Origin: Legionella genomosp. 1
Lineage (GTDB): Bacteria > Pseudomonadota > Gammaproteobacteria > Legionellales > Legionellaceae
Length of the DNA: 10,110 bases
NCBI GenBank assembly: GCA_945867185.1
Contig: CAMBHM010000038.1
Coordinates: 1-10,110 of the forward strand
Direction of reading: 5' to 3'
Shown here: positions 6,628-10,110 of the stretch, piece after piece
Layout of the letters: each line of letters starts with the position of its first letter
How positions within the stretch are numbered: the first letter of the stretch is position 1
The notes under the pieces: model-generated
Database searches by the model: none
What the model was told of the DNA's origin: nothing
Seen by the model: the letters and a program-made list of their open reading frames with translations, nothing else
Position numbers and translations under genes: made by a program

Positions 6628-7047
6628 CTTCAAACTTTTTCGCACTTTTTGAATGGCGCGAATCTGGGCCATCGCGCGGGTCAACTCAGCCATTGCACGC
6701 GTATAATCGATATCTGCGTCTTTATTGGCAATCATTTCTTCAGCACGCGTTTTCGCGGCAATTGCTGCTGCTTCATCTAGGGTATCAGCGCGTTCAACCG
6801 CATCCGCAAGTACCGTCACTGTATAAGGTTGAACCTCCAACATGCCGCCTGAGACATAATAAATGTCTTCCTTACCTCCGGGTAAGGTGGCTCGAATTTC
6901 ACCAGGTCTTAGAACGGTTAACAACGGCGCATGTCCTGGGGTGATGCCGAGTTCCCCCAGCTCACCTGTTAAGACAACTTGCTCTACAATACCCGAAAAA
7001 ATAGCGCGTTCAGCACTGACAATGTCTAAGTGAGTCGTGATCGGCAT
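6625..7047 (-). CDS. atpC: ATP synthase F1 subunit epsilon
   Basis: Central-stalk subunit of the F1 head that, with gamma, couples proton flow to catalysis and can inhibit ATP hydrolysis through its C-terminal helices. It has 140 aa against 139 in E. coli. The N-terminal beta-sandwich (about 1-85) holds [28 protein letters not shown] (31-44) and [12 protein letters not shown] (63-74). The Ala-rich C-terminal helical hairpin (about 88-140) ends KVRKSLK. The start is placed at ATG 7047 (MPITTHLD), because GAGG lies 9 nt upstream and this matches the E. coli N-terminus. An in-frame ATG at 7062, overlapping the atpD stop as ATGA, would add five residues without a ribosome site. It is the last gene of the atp operon; its stop is 4 bp from the stop of the converging thaumatin gene. 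Confidence 0.96.
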   Translation of the reverse strand: MPITTHLDIVSAERAIFSGIVEQVVLTGELGELGITPGHAPLLTVLRPGEIRATLPGGKEDIYYVSGGMLEVQPYTVTVLADAVERADTLDEAAAIAAKTRAEEMIANKDADIDYTRAMAELTRAMAQIRAIQKVRKSLK

Positions 7048-7058
7048 GGTCTCTGACC

Positions 7059-9313
<2,255 letters not shown>

Positions 9314-9339
9314 ACGCTTGCTTCACCTTAAAGATTAAA

Positions 9340-10110
9340 CTACCAACTGCCTAGACGTTTAAACTCAACCACGGCTGCCTTCAACTCCGATTCAATCTCG
9401 TCATTATAAGCGCCGGATTCATTGATTTTATTCATTAACGCCAGATGAGAACGATGCATATGATCTTGCAAAGCGGCTTCAAATGGGCTCACCTCAGCAA
9501 CAGGTATGTCATCTAGAAACCCTTTCTCCACAGCAAATAATGAAACAGCCATTTCTGCAACAGAAAACGGGGCGTATTGTTTTTGTTTCATCAATTCGGT
9601 AATTTGTTGCCCGCGCAATAATTGTTTGCGCGTCACATCGTCCAGATCAGAAGCAAATTGCGAAAAGGCTTCCAGTTCACGAAACTGTGCGAGCGCCAAC
9701 CGGGTGCCCCCCCCTAATTTTTTCATAATTTTAGTTTGAGCGGCTCCACCCACCCGTGAGACAGACAATCCGGAGTTAATAGCAGGCCTTACCCCTGAGT
9801 TGAATAAATCCACATCCAAGAAAATTTGACCGTCGGTGATGGAGATCACGTTCGTTGGTACAAACGCGGAGACGTCTCCTGCTTGGGTTTCAATGATGGG
9901 CAAGGCGGTTAACGATCCCGTTTTGCCTTTGACAGCACCGTTGGTTAATTTCTCAACTTCCGCTGCATTGATGCGCGCTGCACGTTCTAGTAAGCGAGAG
10001 TGCAAATAAAAAATATCTCCAGGATACGCTTCACGGCCTGGTGGACGACGCAACAGCAAAGAAATTTGACGATAAGCCCAGGCTTGTTTGGTCAGATCGT
10101 CATAAACAAT
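9340..10110 (-). CDS. atpA: ATP synthase F1 subunit alpha (partial, N-terminus beyond right edge)
   Basis: Regulatory, non-catalytic nucleotide-binding subunit of F1. The C-terminal 256 residues are present and run colinearly with E. coli residues 258-513. The fragment opens [20 protein letters not shown] and [20 protein letters not shown], then [35 protein letters not shown], and [20 protein letters not shown], whose Arg (fragment residue 119, E. coli R376) is the arginine finger reaching the beta catalytic site. The C-terminal helical domain ends [11 protein letters not shown]. The Walker A loop and N-terminal barrel lie outside the window. The frame stays open to the edge; an internal TTG at 10059 is not a start. 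A G8 run lies inside the gene at 9707-9714. Upstream atp genes (delta, c, a, b) are presumed beyond the edge. Confidence 0.97.
   Translation of the reverse strand: MVYDDLTKQAWAYRQISLLLRRPPGREAYPGDIFYLHSRLLERAARINAAEVEKLTNGAVKGKTGSLTALPIIETQAGDVSAFVPTNVISITDGQIFLDVDLFNSGVRPAINSGLSVSRVGGAAQTKIMKKLGGGTRLALAQFRELEAFSQFASDLDDVTRKQLLRGQQITELMKQKQYAPFSVAEMAVSLFAVEKGFLDDIPVAEVSPFEAALQDHMHRSHLALMNKINESGAYNDEIESELKAAVVEFKRLGSW

Overview
The window comes from a gammaproteobacterial chromosome. ParC, AtpA, AtpG, AtpD and AtpC all follow the E. coli proteins almost residue for residue, and the F1 genes stand in the usual order atpA-atpG-atpD-atpC. The moderate GC content (estimated by eye) and the two secreted/outer-membrane genes fit a Legionellales-type organism (Legionella/Coxiella/Berkiella relatives). 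That placement is an inference, not a proof.

Layout: (1) 1-3035, minus strand: parC (topoisomerase IV subunit A) followed 8 bp later by pepP (Xaa-Pro aminopeptidase), which runs off the left edge after 265 codons. (2) 3036-3405: a 370-bp AT-rich divergent intergenic region. It holds two perfect DnaA boxes, near-match boxes, a tandem 10-bp repeat, a perfect 18-bp palindrome and promoter-like hexamers facing both ways. (3) 3406-6620, plus strand: a two-gene unit encoding a signal-peptide-bearing outer-membrane beta-barrel protein (265 aa) and a secreted 796-aa protein. The latter has three Ig-like modules followed by a thaumatin-like (PR-5/osmotin fold) domain with an insertion. (4) 6625-10110, minus strand: the distal part of the ATP synthase operon, with atpA cut by the right edge after its 256 C-terminal residues.

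The flanking blocks are housekeeping: the F1 catalytic head (alpha, gamma, beta, epsilon) and chromosome decatenation plus peptide turnover. The central plus-strand pair is the accessory part. It sits in the opposite orientation between the two blocks, and the thaumatin stop codon lies only 4 bp from the atpC stop codon. No RNA genes, CRISPR arrays, insertion sequences or transposases are visible. The two places most worth a second look are the cysteine-rich Ig/thaumatin protein with its barrel partner, and the DnaA-box-containing regulatory region in front of parC.
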